A stretch of DNA of 20,305 nt, taken from the IMG/VR virus record IMGVR_UViG_3300025122_000217, positions 1 through 20,305 of that record; one strand, written 5' to 3'. This document shows, in pieces, positions 12,774 to 20,305 of the stretch. How positions within the stretch are numbered: the stretch's first letter is position 1; the number at the start of each line of letters is the position of its first letter. This DNA comes from a virus. The notes below the pieces were generated by a model. The model was given only the letters and a program-made list of their open reading frames with translations. It did no database searches and was not told where the DNA came from. A program made the position numbers and the translations under genes.

Positions 12774-13208
12774 ATGGCTATTACTTATGAAAATGTCATC
12801 TACGATCGGGTCATTGATTCGCTCCAGACGATTTTGGCCGATGAATTCAGTATCCCGGTGCTTTTTGACGATACGGCAGAACGGGGCAACCAGAGTTTTC
12901 TAATTACTCCGGCTGGTGATGATCTGGAAGAACCAGTGGTTACTGGCCAGGTGCGGAATTACACGGTAAGCATTAATTACGAATTGCTATCTGCCGGGAA
13001 CTACACGAAAAACAGTGTAAAACAGGTTACAGAAATAACTGAAAGACTAAAAAGATTGCTGTACAATAACAGGACATATTCGGTGTCCGGGACAAATAGA
13101 TTTTACAATGGTTCAGTCAATACCATTGCATATGAACGCGATGAAGATGATCCAGGCATAATACGCAGTATCACTTCATTAACTGTGACAACTATGGAGT
13201 TAATATAA
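12774..13208 (+). CDS. Tail terminator / tail completion protein
   Basis: 144 residues, alpha-beta, with an N-terminal helix (YDRVIDSLQTILADEFSIPV), LFDDTAERGNQSFLITP, then strands and a C-terminal pair of strands ending SLTVTTMELI. This order and size are those of the lambda gpU / HK97 gp10 / tail completion group that closes the tail tube and joins it to the head. Position before the major tail protein agrees. No Shine-Dalgarno is visible; instead the late element abuts the ATG. The stop overlaps the next ATG (TAATG). Confidence 0.65.
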   Translation: MAITYENVIYDRVIDSLQTILADEFSIPVLFDDTAERGNQSFLITPAGDDLEEPVVTGQVRNYTVSINYELLSAGNYTKNSVKQVTEITERLKRLLYNNRTYSVSGTNRFYNGSVNTIAYERDEDDPGIIRSITSLTVTTMELI

Positions 13209-13399
13209 TGAAATACAAAGCAAAGCCAACTTATAAGGAACTAAAGAACTCAGAAAACTTTGTGTCTCTGGGTGCTGCATCTAAGCATATTTGGCTTATG
13301 GAAGGCATGGCTATTGACTTCAATGGTAAAGTCCCAGATAAACTAAAAAAACATATTGAAGAAGTCAAATCGGCATCTAAATCTAAAGGAGAGAAATAA
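13208..13399 (+). CDS. Hypothetical small basic protein
   Basis: 63 residues, Lys-rich (MKYKAKPTYKELKNSENFVS at the start, KSASKSKGEK at the end), with one hydrophobic patch (GAASKHIWLMEGMAIDFNGK). Coupled to both neighbours by TAATG junctions. No domain recognised. It may be a tail assembly accessory because it sits between terminator and tube genes. Confidence 0.6.
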   Translation: MKYKAKPTYKELKNSENFVSLGAASKHIWLMEGMAIDFNGKVPDKLKKHIEEVKSASKSKGEK

Positions 13400-14418
13400 T
13401 GGCAAGTGCAAATTATCAAGTAACAAGTAATACTAAGGTACTAATTGGTACAGAAGTCACACTGGGAGCGGCTGCTGTTGCGGGTTGTGCAGCAGTTGAA
13501 ATGCCTGTGACTGAATACAGTTTCACTGATATTGGTTCTGGTGGTCAAACCTTAGATGTCGCACCGTTCAGAGCCGGTGTAGGCGGGCAAACTCAAAGTG
13601 ATGACATGGTCAAAGCAAGAAGGCATGATAGGATGTATGAAGTTAGTATGACATTCCATTGCACTGACCTGGCTACAAAGCGAGTCTTATTAAACTTATA
13701 TGAAGATGGTGCAAGTGGCGGTATTTCAGCTTTAATTGGTTCAATGCCAACTACAAGCAAATTTGCTGATGATACTTCAAACGCAATACCTGTTACCATA
13801 ATAATTGAGAATGGTGGCCATAGCGCACCCGCTGGGGCTGATAAGGATATGGTATTTAGAGCATGTATGTGTACTGGCTTAACTTTTAGTGGCGACCTGG
13901 CAAGTAATGGTGGGGTGGTTATGTGTACTGCGACTTTCACTACAGGATATCGGCCAACGGCCACTACCAATATTAACTATACTGTTGCTACTGCTGTCAG
14001 CGCACAGCAAACTATGTTTAATATGCATGATCTCACAACTACAAATTTTGCGAGCCAAGATTTAATTTTGCATGGCTTTGAGATTTCAATAGCAAGACCT
14101 GTTACAAGGGTATCGTTTAAGGTTGCGCCAAGTTATAATCCTTATGGATACTCTTTAGGGCCATACGAAGTAACAGGAAGTCTTACTTGCAAACGGGATG
14201 ACCTTGCATTGACGGCATCCGCCGAAGGACAATCCGCTGTAGCTCTGGATTTAGATACTGGTGTATATCAAATATTAGCACCTACCTGTATGAACGATCA
14301 GTCATCCGTGAACCTGGAAGAATCTGGGTGGACAATGACCTTGCCGTTTAGGGCAGTATATAGTGGTGCAACGACTGCTACAATCTTTTCATTTGCTGGA
14401 GCAGCAGGCGATAGTTAA
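13399..14418 (+). CDS. Major tail (tube) protein
   Basis: 339 residues, almost all beta, Thr/Ala/Gly-rich, without a signal peptide. It has an N-terminal strand set (YQVTSNTKVLIGTEVTL), repeated strand-turn units and a possible extra C-terminal beta domain (residues ~210-330). Size, beta content and position between tail terminator and chaperone pair are those of siphovirus tube proteins, which stack as hexameric rings along the tape measure. A good GGAGAG Shine-Dalgarno precedes ATG 13399, which overlaps the previous stop. The C-terminal third may be an Ig-like decoration. Confidence 0.7.
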   Translation: MASANYQVTSNTKVLIGTEVTLGAAAVAGCAAVEMPVTEYSFTDIGSGGQTLDVAPFRAGVGGQTQSDDMVKARRHDRMYEVSMTFHCTDLATKRVLLNLYEDGASGGISALIGSMPTTSKFADDTSNAIPVTIIIENGGHSAPAGADKDMVFRACMCTGLTFSGDLASNGGVVMCTATFTTGYRPTATTNINYTVATAVSAQQTMFNMHDLTTTNFASQDLILHGFEISIARPVTRVSFKVAPSYNPYGYSLGPYEVTGSLTCKRDDLALTASAEGQSAVALDLDTGVYQILAPTCMNDQSSVNLEESGWTMTLPFRAVYSGATTATIFSFAGAAGDS

Positions 14419-14440
14419 TCAATAAATAACACGAGACAAA

Positions 14441-14704
14441 ATGAAAGTATCCACCGCGCATGGCGATTATACCGTCAATGCAATTTCATTTAAGGATCGG
14501 CGTAAACTCCATCGCATGGAGTTAAGCTCAGTTAATGCTGACGAATCCATTAATCAGTCCGGCTTTATGGACATGATGGATTGGGTCATGGAGTTTGCAT
14601 TTGATGACCCGGAGAAAGTCCTGGGTAAACTTGCAGATCACGAAGTTGATGAAGTTCTTATCGCCGTCTACAACAGTTACAAAGAACCGCCTAAAAAAAA
14701 GTAA
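14441..14704 (+). CDS. Tail assembly chaperone G
   Basis: 87 residues, with helices (AISFKDRRKLHRMELSSVNA and SGFMDMMDWVMEFAFDDPEK) and a lysine-rich end EPPKKK before TAA. Lambda gpG-like proteins coat the tape measure during tail building. Near the stop, A AAA AAG (14695-14701) is in the phase expected for -1 slipping, and the next frame stays open through 15108. The frameshifted product would be ~222 residues (G joined to T through VIKARVG). Size, place before the tape measure and slippery site agree. Confidence 0.75.
   Translation: MKVSTAHGDYTVNAISFKDRRKLHRMELSSVNADESINQSGFMDMMDWVMEFAFDDPEKVLGKLADHEVDEVLIAVYNSYKEPPKKK
14695..14701 (+). promoter_or_regulatory. Programmed -1 frameshift site, A AAA AAG
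   Basis: A AAA AAG sits in zero-frame register (AAA 14696-14698, AAG 14699-14701) directly before TAA 14702-14704. After a -1 slip the next codon is GTA at 14701 and the frame is open to 15108. This is the usual arrangement in tail G/GT genes. I see no obvious downstream pseudoknot. Confidence 0.75.
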
Positions 14705-14721
14705 TCAAGGCGCGAGTCGGA

Positions 14722-15108
14722 ATGTGGATGTCCTTCAATAACGCCACCACCCGCGTCCTTGAATTTCCTTACCAGGCCAAGAGCCCAACACTCAAGAAAG
14801 TCATTACTTTCGATGAAGCGGAGCTCTGGCGTGAAGTGGATCGTATCCTGGCAGAAGACACTGAGCGCAAGTACACGGTTGGCACCAACCTGTACTATAA
14901 TATGCTGCTTTGCAGCGATATAAATTACTGGCTGGACCAGGACACCCAGTTATACCTGGAAGAATTCATGGCCATGAAACAATTTAATATTCCACTTTCC
15001 AGCAATATAGACGACACAGACTACCACCGATTTGTCATCTTTTCTGGTATTTATGAAGAGTATAATTCTTGTATAGAAGCACAACAAAAAAAGAAAAGTA
15101 ATGGCTGA
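14722..15108 (+). CDS. Tail assembly chaperone T region (made as G-T fusion by -1 frameshift)
   Basis: The -1 frame continues through GTA ATC AAG GCG CGA GTC GGA to ATG 14722 and on to TGA at 15108, adding about 135 residues to G. Its own ATG has no clear Shine-Dalgarno, so fusion to G is the likely main product. T regions bind the major tail protein, so this links tube subunits to the tape measure during assembly. Residues are helix-rich and acidic, with an ending KKKSNG. The 3' end overlaps the tape measure start by 8 nt, which couples the two. Confidence 0.65.
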   Translation: MWMSFNNATTRVLEFPYQAKSPTLKKVITFDEAELWREVDRILAEDTERKYTVGTNLYYNMLLCSDINYWLDQDTQLYLEEFMAMKQFNIPLSSNIDDTDYHRFVIFSGIYEEYNSCIEAQQKKKSNG

Positions 15109-17323
15109 AGACCGCAGATTTATTATAGAAATACGCAGTAAAGGCTTCCAGAAAGCCAAACGCAACCTGGTCCAGGTTAAACAGGATGCAGATAAACTGG
15201 CCGCATCCACTAAAGTTGCCGCTGCCCAGACCAGGTCCCATGTAGCTGCAATGAATAATGCATCCGGCGCGGGAGCCACATTCCGGCGTGAGATGTCCGC
15301 ACTGCGTAATAACATGCTCCTATATACATTTGCTGTTGGCGGTGCTGTAGTAGCTATAGGAAACCTGGTAAGCGCATTTGCCGATGCCCAGGATACCACC
15401 AACCGTTTTAGAGCCGTGTTCAAGGAATTAGCCCCGGAAGCAGAAGCATTTGCAGTATCATTTGGTCAGCAGTTTGGCTACGCCAGGACCGAAGTGATGA
15501 AGATGATGGAGACATTCCAGGGCCTGTTTGTGCCACTGGGATTCAGCCGTGAAGCCGCTGCCGGTTTATCTGAGGCCATGGTCAAGCTTGCTATGGATGT
15601 GGGGTCATTCCGTGATGTAGATCCGACCCAGGTAGCGCAGATGTTCACAAGTGCCTTGATTGGTAACCATGAAGCAGTAAAAAATCTTAGAATACAAATA
15701 ACAGAAACATCAGTAAAAAATGCTGCACTTGCACATGGTTTTGCATTAACAAAAGATACTGTTTCTGAACAGGCAAAAGTCCTGGGCCGCTTTACAGAAA
15801 TGCTGCGTCAATCTGAAGATGCCATCGGTGATAGTATTAGAACTTATGATGATTATAATAACCGTGTCCGCAGACTTAATCAGCAATTTTATGAGTTGCG
15901 CGAGAATGTAGGTGAAGCTTTATTACCAACAGCAGAATTAGGTGTTAAACTAGCTGAAGATGCGTTGCAGACCAATGTGCTCAAAAATACACTAGGCACA
16001 CTTATATTTACAACCGGAGTATATAGAGCCGCCACGGCAGGAGCAGCAGCAGCCACAGCGTATTTAGCTTCTGGTACTATAGGATTAAGAGCAGCACTTA
16101 GTGCCTTAATACCAGGCGCGGGTACAGTGATAGCAATATTTACAGTACTTGCTGGTGGTCTTACAATACTTTCTAACAAATTAAAGGAAGCACAAGAACA
16201 AACAAAGAAAATGGCTCAAGAAGAGCAAGATTTACAAGCTCTGGTTAAAAAGCTAAATGAAGATTTAAATATTAAAGCGCAACACTTGAAGATGGTTGCT
16301 GAACTCAGTGCAGAATTACTCGAAGCGCAGGAAAAGCGAATAAAAAAGCTTACTATTGAAGCATTAACAGTTGGCGAAAATAATCGTCTTATTAAAGAAA
16401 TGGTTAAGGCGAGGATTGACGAAAATCGACAACTATCTGAAACCGAGATCCAGTTAATTTCTGTAATCATGCAGCGCAAAGCAGATGCAGAAGCTGCGAA
16501 AGACCAAGCCCAGGCACTTAAAACATTGCGTGATGAATTAAATCAGTTAAGAATCACCAACCAGGCGTTCATTGCTGGACAAATCGCTGGTGATCCAATG
16601 TGGGAACAATTAGAAAACATTAGGCTGAATACTATCGAAAAGATGGTGAGTGCTATGGGAGCACTTGGCGGTGAAACGGAAAGTTTTCGCGAATTTATAA
16701 CCACTCTGGATCTTCAAAAATTACTGAAATTCAATTTTGATGTATTTGAAAAAGAAATAACAGGAAGCGCATCAGCATTACGGGCATTCCAGATAGATGC
16801 AGGAGCAGCAGCATTGGCTGCTATGGAAACATCCAAAAGCTTTGATAAGACTGCTCAAGATTCTCAGAAAATGGCTAATTCGATCCTAAGCGCAGCAAAT
16901 GCAGTAAAGTCATTAACAGGAGAATTTAAAGACGGGAAAGACGCTGCCAGGGCATTCTTGAGTGTTGCAGGGTATTTAATTGGTGCGTCCAACCCGGCAT
17001 TGGGAGCAGCCTTACAGGTAGGATCAATGCTGTTTGGACACACTGGCGGTTTGGTTAAAAACAATGGTATCCAACGCTTTGCCCAGGGTGGTACTGTACG
17101 CGGCCAGGACAATGTGCCCATCATGGCCCAGGCTGGTGAGTTTGTCATGCGCCGGGATGCTGTACGGAATATCGGAGTGCAGAACTTAGCCGAGATGAAC
17201 CGCAGTGGATCAAGTGGCGGTGTAACTGTAAATATCCAGGGTAATATGATTGGCAACGAATCATTTGTCCGTGATGTCCTGGTCCCAGAAATAACCAGAG
17301 CACAAAGGATGAACCTTGCGTAA
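15101..17323 (+). CDS. Tail tape measure protein
   Basis: 740 residues; sets tail length and helps DNA cross the cell envelope. Long helices and coiled coil throughout, two hydrophobic segments (about 71-93, MLLYTFAVGGAVVAIGNLVS; and about 340-360, GTVIAIFTVLAGGLTIL) and the usual C-terminal stretch FAQGGTVRGQDNVPIMAQAG EFVMRRDAVR, seen in many siphovirus tape measures. The fixed-length rule of about 1.5 angstrom per residue would give a tail near 110 nm (inference). The start overlaps the chaperone stop by 8 nt. No zinc-peptidase or muramidase motif is visible. Confidence 0.85.
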   Translation: MAEDRRFIIEIRSKGFQKAKRNLVQVKQDADKLAASTKVAAAQTRSHVAAMNNASGAGATFRREMSALRNNMLLYTFAVGGAVVAIGNLVSAFADAQDTTNRFRAVFKELAPEAEAFAVSFGQQFGYARTEVMKMMETFQGLFVPLGFSREAAAGLSEAMVKLAMDVGSFRDVDPTQVAQMFTSALIGNHEAVKNLRIQITETSVKNAALAHGFALTKDTVSEQAKVLGRFTEMLRQSEDAIGDSIRTYDDYNNRVRRLNQQFYELRENVGEALLPTAELGVKLAEDALQTNVLKNTLGTLIFTTGVYRAATAGAAAATAYLASGTIGLRAALSALIPGAGTVIAIFTVLAGGLTILSNKLKEAQEQTKKMAQEEQDLQALVKKLNEDLNIKAQHLKMVAELSAELLEAQEKRIKKLTIEALTVGENNRLIKEMVKARIDENRQLSETEIQLISVIMQRKADAEAAKDQAQALKTLRDELNQLRITNQAFIAGQIAGDPMWEQLENIRLNTIEKMVSAMGALGGETESFREFITTLDLQKLLKFNFDVFEKEITGSASALRAFQIDAGAAALAAMETSKSFDKTAQDSQKMANSILSAANAVKSLTGEFKDGKDAARAFLSVAGYLIGASNPALGAALQVGSMLFGHTGGLVKNNGIQRFAQGGTVRGQDNVPIMAQAGEFVMRRDAVRNIGVQNLAEMNRSGSSGGVTVNIQGNMIGNESFVRDVLVPEITRAQRMNLA

Positions 17324-19506
17324 TGGCCTTTGGCGACTCCATAAAATTTGGGAATATTCAAGAAAACTGGCTGTTCAAGTTCGCAAATGACGCTTCAGGA
17401 TATTTATACTTTTCCTTTGCAGATGTAACCTATGCCGGGAATTTCTATCGCGGTGTAGTCTTAAATAAACCAACCATCCGTGAGTCCATAGACCTTGCAA
17501 AAGGCACAAGCAAGGCGGGCAATTTATCAATCACCATCCCAGATTTCACCTATCTGGGAGCTCCTATATCTGAAGAATTATACGGCGGGTCAGGCCGATA
17601 CATAAACCAGGTTGTAACTATCCATTCCCAGGCTGATCCTATTTCTGATTATTTATGGGAAGATGAAACAGGAGTTTGGGGAAATGCTACCTGGGACTGG
17701 GAAGATACTGCTGACTATACTGCACAGATTGGCACATATCGCTTAACTGATATGTCGTCAAATGGAAGCGAGATCACTCTGTTGCTGACTGCTCATCGCC
17801 CCTGGGATTATATAAGTATTCCGCTGGATAAAAGCAGTACTGGCGTATATGAGCCTATTGTGTATGGCAATTTTACTAAGAATTCGCAAAATGCCATTAG
17901 CCCCACTGCAAGTTTTCTGACCAGCAAAGACCTTTTCCCGCTGCCCAATATGAAACAGGGTAAAAACAGCTATGTATACTTCATATACCCACAGTCATAC
18001 GCATCAGATGCGGAGCCCCATTTCTATGACAGATTCCTGGATGAGTTTATTCCATTTGACGGAACAGCTACCGCAACCGCGTCATTCAACAGTTCAGACA
18101 CAGTTGGCGTTCCGATACACATGGAGCGGGGATCGTTTGTGAAAAGACCGCTTACCGCTACAAGTTCAGCAGGATGGACGAATACGGACCAGGCCATTAA
18201 TACTGATGAATCAGATTGGGCTACTGGCGAAGCGATTGGGATTGTTGGCCCCCCAGTACCTGTTTATAAAACAATAACCTTCGATATGCCATCCGTAGAC
18301 GGCGAATTGACTGAATTTAAAATATATATTAAAGCGTCTATTACTGTCCTTGAGGAGGGTACTGATCCAGATGGCACAGGGTCTATTATAATTAGAGCCT
18401 ATAGTGCGGATACCAATGTTCTACAAAGGTCAACAAATGGGACATCTACAACGGCGGGCAGTACATTTGAAGGCGACAGCGCATATCAATACGCCGATTT
18501 TATGACTGCTTACGGCACTACAAAAACTATCCCAGATACTTTTGATATCAAGGTAAACTCAACCATTACTGGCGATTCAAACGATACAATAACATCCACT
18601 GTGAAACTTTATGATGTTGTTGTTCAGATGAAGCTCAAGAACGATACTGACTCAGAGCCAACAGCCTCACACGAAAAAGCAGCTTCATTGGATTTTGCTT
18701 ATGCGGGTGTGGATGGGCTTACAAACTCATGGGACTCATCTGCGATAACAGAGATCCATGAGGCGCATAGAGATATGCTTATACGCTACGCAGGAGTCAC
18801 AACAGACACTCCCGATGGCTGGAGCACATTAGATACTAATAAAGATTGGGGAATCCGCTGGTGGGCTACGAAACCCGCGAAACTTGAGGACACTTTAAAT
18901 AAACTGGCTTATGAAGGCGGGTTTATTTTCCGCTGGAAAAATGACGGCTCACCGCAGTATATCCATATCCCGGATGGGGCTATAACACCAAGCTACACTT
19001 TAACCAAGAATGATATATCCGATATTAAACTGGGTCCCACATCTTTATCTGAATTGCAGACACACATGGATATCAACTACGATAAACACCCCGCAGAGAA
19101 TAGATACATCACATCTGTCAGTTCGTCCAATTCGACGCTAAGAACACATTGGAATATTGGCGCAAAGGAGAACAAGCAGCAAATTAACCTGGATGCCTAT
19201 GTCTCTCCAACAGTGCCCACAACAGGCTCATCCAATCCTAATGATGATTTCTACACTTATTATGCCACTATTTTCGGCTCAATAGGATTCACTGTATCGG
19301 GGACGATTATCAATCCGGCCTTTTATGCAATGGAAGTCGGTGATTTTATAGATTTCAGCAATACCGATATGTGGCCCGTAAAGCCATTTGGATATAATCT
19401 TTTAAACAATCCAAGTGTAGCTGGAGCCTGGGTGGGCCTTGATTTCATTGTAACATCTTTAACCAGGACTCCAGGACAATTAAAATTTGAAGCGAGGAAA
19501 ATATAA
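17323..19506 (+). CDS. Tail tip / hub protein (distal tail or baseplate hub, tentative)
   Basis: 727 residues, beta-rich with aromatic-rich segments and several WxxD/WDW patches (NATWDWEDTADYTAQIGTYR). Residues ~325-450 may be an inserted beta domain with carbohydrate-binding character (TITFDMPSVDGELTEFKIYI). The C-terminal part (residues ~470-727) resembles hub-type folds: TSVSSSNSTLRTHWNIGAKE and AFYAMEVGDFIDFSN. Position directly after the tape measure (TAATG junction) is that of distal tail, hub or tail-associated proteins, which touch the host surface. Family name is uncertain. Confidence 0.55.
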   Translation: MAFGDSIKFGNIQENWLFKFANDASGYLYFSFADVTYAGNFYRGVVLNKPTIRESIDLAKGTSKAGNLSITIPDFTYLGAPISEELYGGSGRYINQVVTIHSQADPISDYLWEDETGVWGNATWDWEDTADYTAQIGTYRLTDMSSNGSEITLLLTAHRPWDYISIPLDKSSTGVYEPIVYGNFTKNSQNAISPTASFLTSKDLFPLPNMKQGKNSYVYFIYPQSYASDAEPHFYDRFLDEFIPFDGTATATASFNSSDTVGVPIHMERGSFVKRPLTATSSAGWTNTDQAINTDESDWATGEAIGIVGPPVPVYKTITFDMPSVDGELTEFKIYIKASITVLEEGTDPDGTGSIIIRAYSADTNVLQRSTNGTSTTAGSTFEGDSAYQYADFMTAYGTTKTIPDTFDIKVNSTITGDSNDTITSTVKLYDVVVQMKLKNDTDSEPTASHEKAASLDFAYAGVDGLTNSWDSSAITEIHEAHRDMLIRYAGVTTDTPDGWSTLDTNKDWGIRWWATKPAKLEDTLNKLAYEGGFIFRWKNDGSPQYIHIPDGAITPSYTLTKNDISDIKLGPTSLSELQTHMDINYDKHPAENRYITSVSSSNSTLRTHWNIGAKENKQQINLDAYVSPTVPTTGSSNPNDDFYTYYATIFGSIGFTVSGTIINPAFYAMEVGDFIDFSNTDMWPVKPFGYNLLNNPSVAGAWVGLDFIVTSLTRTPGQLKFEARKI

Positions 19507-19508
19507 AT

Positions 19509-20305
19509 ATGAGTTATCAAAGAATAGTCAAGCCAAGAGTGTATGTCTCAAGCGTAAACTGGCTGTTAGGTCTGGGGAAAATGACATCTTTAGACATAAC
19601 AAGTTCGGGCCTGTCAATGGCAAGCGGATCATCATTGATTGAGATGTTTGATCTAAGGCCGTCCAATGTCCAAACGATCACCGCTAACGGAGTTGGAACG
19701 GTACACTACATAAAAATGGACACTAATGTCGAAACTAATGCCAACCAGGACGCTAACTTTCTTCTCATTATGGGCCATAATTTGAATACCGCAGGTGTCA
19801 AGTTTAAGATTGAAACCGATGACAATGACAATTATAGCGGTTATTCAACACCAACGATGACAGAAGTGGTCAACAGCACAATCTCCGCTGGGTGGGCTGT
19901 CCCAGCCGCTGATGGATGGAGCCTGGTGACATTCACACAGGCGACAGATAATAAAAATGTCAGAATAGTATTCGATGATGTGACTTCTAATTACAATGCA
20001 GATATAAAAATAGCTGTTATCAGTCTGGGGGAACATTTTTCATTTCCCCACTCCCCGGATATGCAGATTGAAAAATCCCTGACCTATGATGGCGTGAAAC
20101 TTATGGAGTCAGTAGGCGGGAATACATATTCCAACGCAAGCTATCTCGCATCGCCTCAATGGAACACCAGCCCGTTCTTCACGGCTGATAATGCAGTACG
20201 AAAAACAGGCCGCTTGAATGTAGACATGAATTTTAGTTATGTTGCCGACACTGACCTATTCCCGGAAGAGTTATACGACCCAACAAAACAAAGCACAAGC
20301 AACAG
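19509..20305 (+). CDS. Minor tail / tail tip protein, partial (cut by right window edge)
   Basis: Open from ATG 19509 with GAGGAAA upstream; 265 residues to the window edge. Begins MSYQRIVKPRVYVSSVNWLL, then SLIEMFDLRPSNVQTITANG, and later FLLIMGHNLNTAGVKFKIET. The wording 'MFD-x-RPSN' followed by a 'LGHN-x-x-x-AGV-x-F' strand pair is one I recall from aquatic siphophage tail-tip proteins. Beta-rich, no signal peptide. It follows the hub gene by 2 nt and is probably part of the tail tip; the C-terminus is outside the window. Confidence 0.6.
   Translation, partial: MSYQRIVKPRVYVSSVNWLLGLGKMTSLDITSSGLSMASGSSLIEMFDLRPSNVQTITANGVGTVHYIKMDTNVETNANQDANFLLIMGHNLNTAGVKFKIETDDNDNYSGYSTPTMTEVVNSTISAGWAVPAADGWSLVTFTQATDNKNVRIVFDDVTSNYNADIKIAVISLGEHFSFPHSPDMQIEKSLTYDGVKLMESVGGNTYSNASYLASPQWNTSPFFTADNAVRKTGRLNVDMNFSYVADTDLFPEELYDPTKQSTSN

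Noticed and set aside
19817-19824. Minus-strand TGTCATCG at the tail tip gene
   Set aside because: The 8-mer has no TATAATAT-like partner and lies within a gene, so it is a chance match and serves as a control for the late element.
1-20305. tRNA genes, CRISPR arrays, insertion sequences, integrase or attachment sites
   Set aside because: None found: no cloverleaf-like sequence or regularly spaced repeats were noticed, and no transposase or integrase motif occurs in any frame.

Overview
This window is one end of the virion-and-lysis half of a tailed double-stranded DNA phage, most likely a siphovirus with a long non-contractile tail: it has a ~740-residue tape measure, a frameshifted tail chaperone pair and no sheath gene. 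The host cannot be named from sequence alone. A textbook sigma70-type promoter and frequent Shine-Dalgarno sites point to a bacterial host with an ordinary transcription and translation apparatus. Several small proteins (the 114-, 41- and 84-residue products around the fibre gene, and the lysozyme) resemble families I know mainly from aquatic/metagenomic phages; that is recall, not a search result.

Layout. 1-722 (minus strand): three small tandem genes, the leftmost cut by the window edge, each with the same AAGGATAAAACA leader before its start; two are paralogues. 723-1057: divergent intergenic region with a strong leftward promoter and a cluster of GCCAGGC dyads. 1058-5538 (plus): sigma-region-4-like regulator, small terminase, large terminase, portal, Mu-F-like minor head protein, virion-morphogenesis-like protein. 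5597-7412: scaffold, a small protein, major capsid. 7474-9966: small decoration-type proteins and a 493-residue fibre with YadA-head-like repeats. 9975-11768: membrane/lysis island of very small genes (a 43-residue lipoprotein, three TM/coiled-coil proteins, a lysozyme-like endolysin, another TM protein). 11765-20305: connector-like protein, tail terminator, major tail protein, G/GT chaperones, tape measure, tail tip/hub protein and a further tail protein cut by the right edge.

The most unusual feature is the large terminase gene. Its reading frame is interrupted by 25 nt just before the Walker B motif, yet the interruption has the layout of a T4 gene 60 translational bypass: a GGT take-off codon, an immediate TGA stop, a perfect 5-bp hairpin (TGACC/GGTCA), then a matched GGT landing codon. 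Skipping it restores a complete canonical 434-residue terminase. The 3' half has no in-frame ATG, GTG or TTG for 171 codons. Two other possible recoding sites exist: a canonical A AAA AAG -1 slip in the tail chaperone and an A AAA AAC heptamer that links a small membrane protein to the endolysin frame, where an in-frame lipoprotein signal precedes the lysozyme domain.

A second unexpected signal is a ~26-bp element (GTGTCATCGATT ... TATAATAT) found just upstream of the small terminase, portal, scaffold and tail terminator genes. It is conserved in different coding frames and in non-coding DNA, so it is probably a nucleotide-level signal such as a late promoter. The sigma-like protein at 1058 is the obvious candidate reader.
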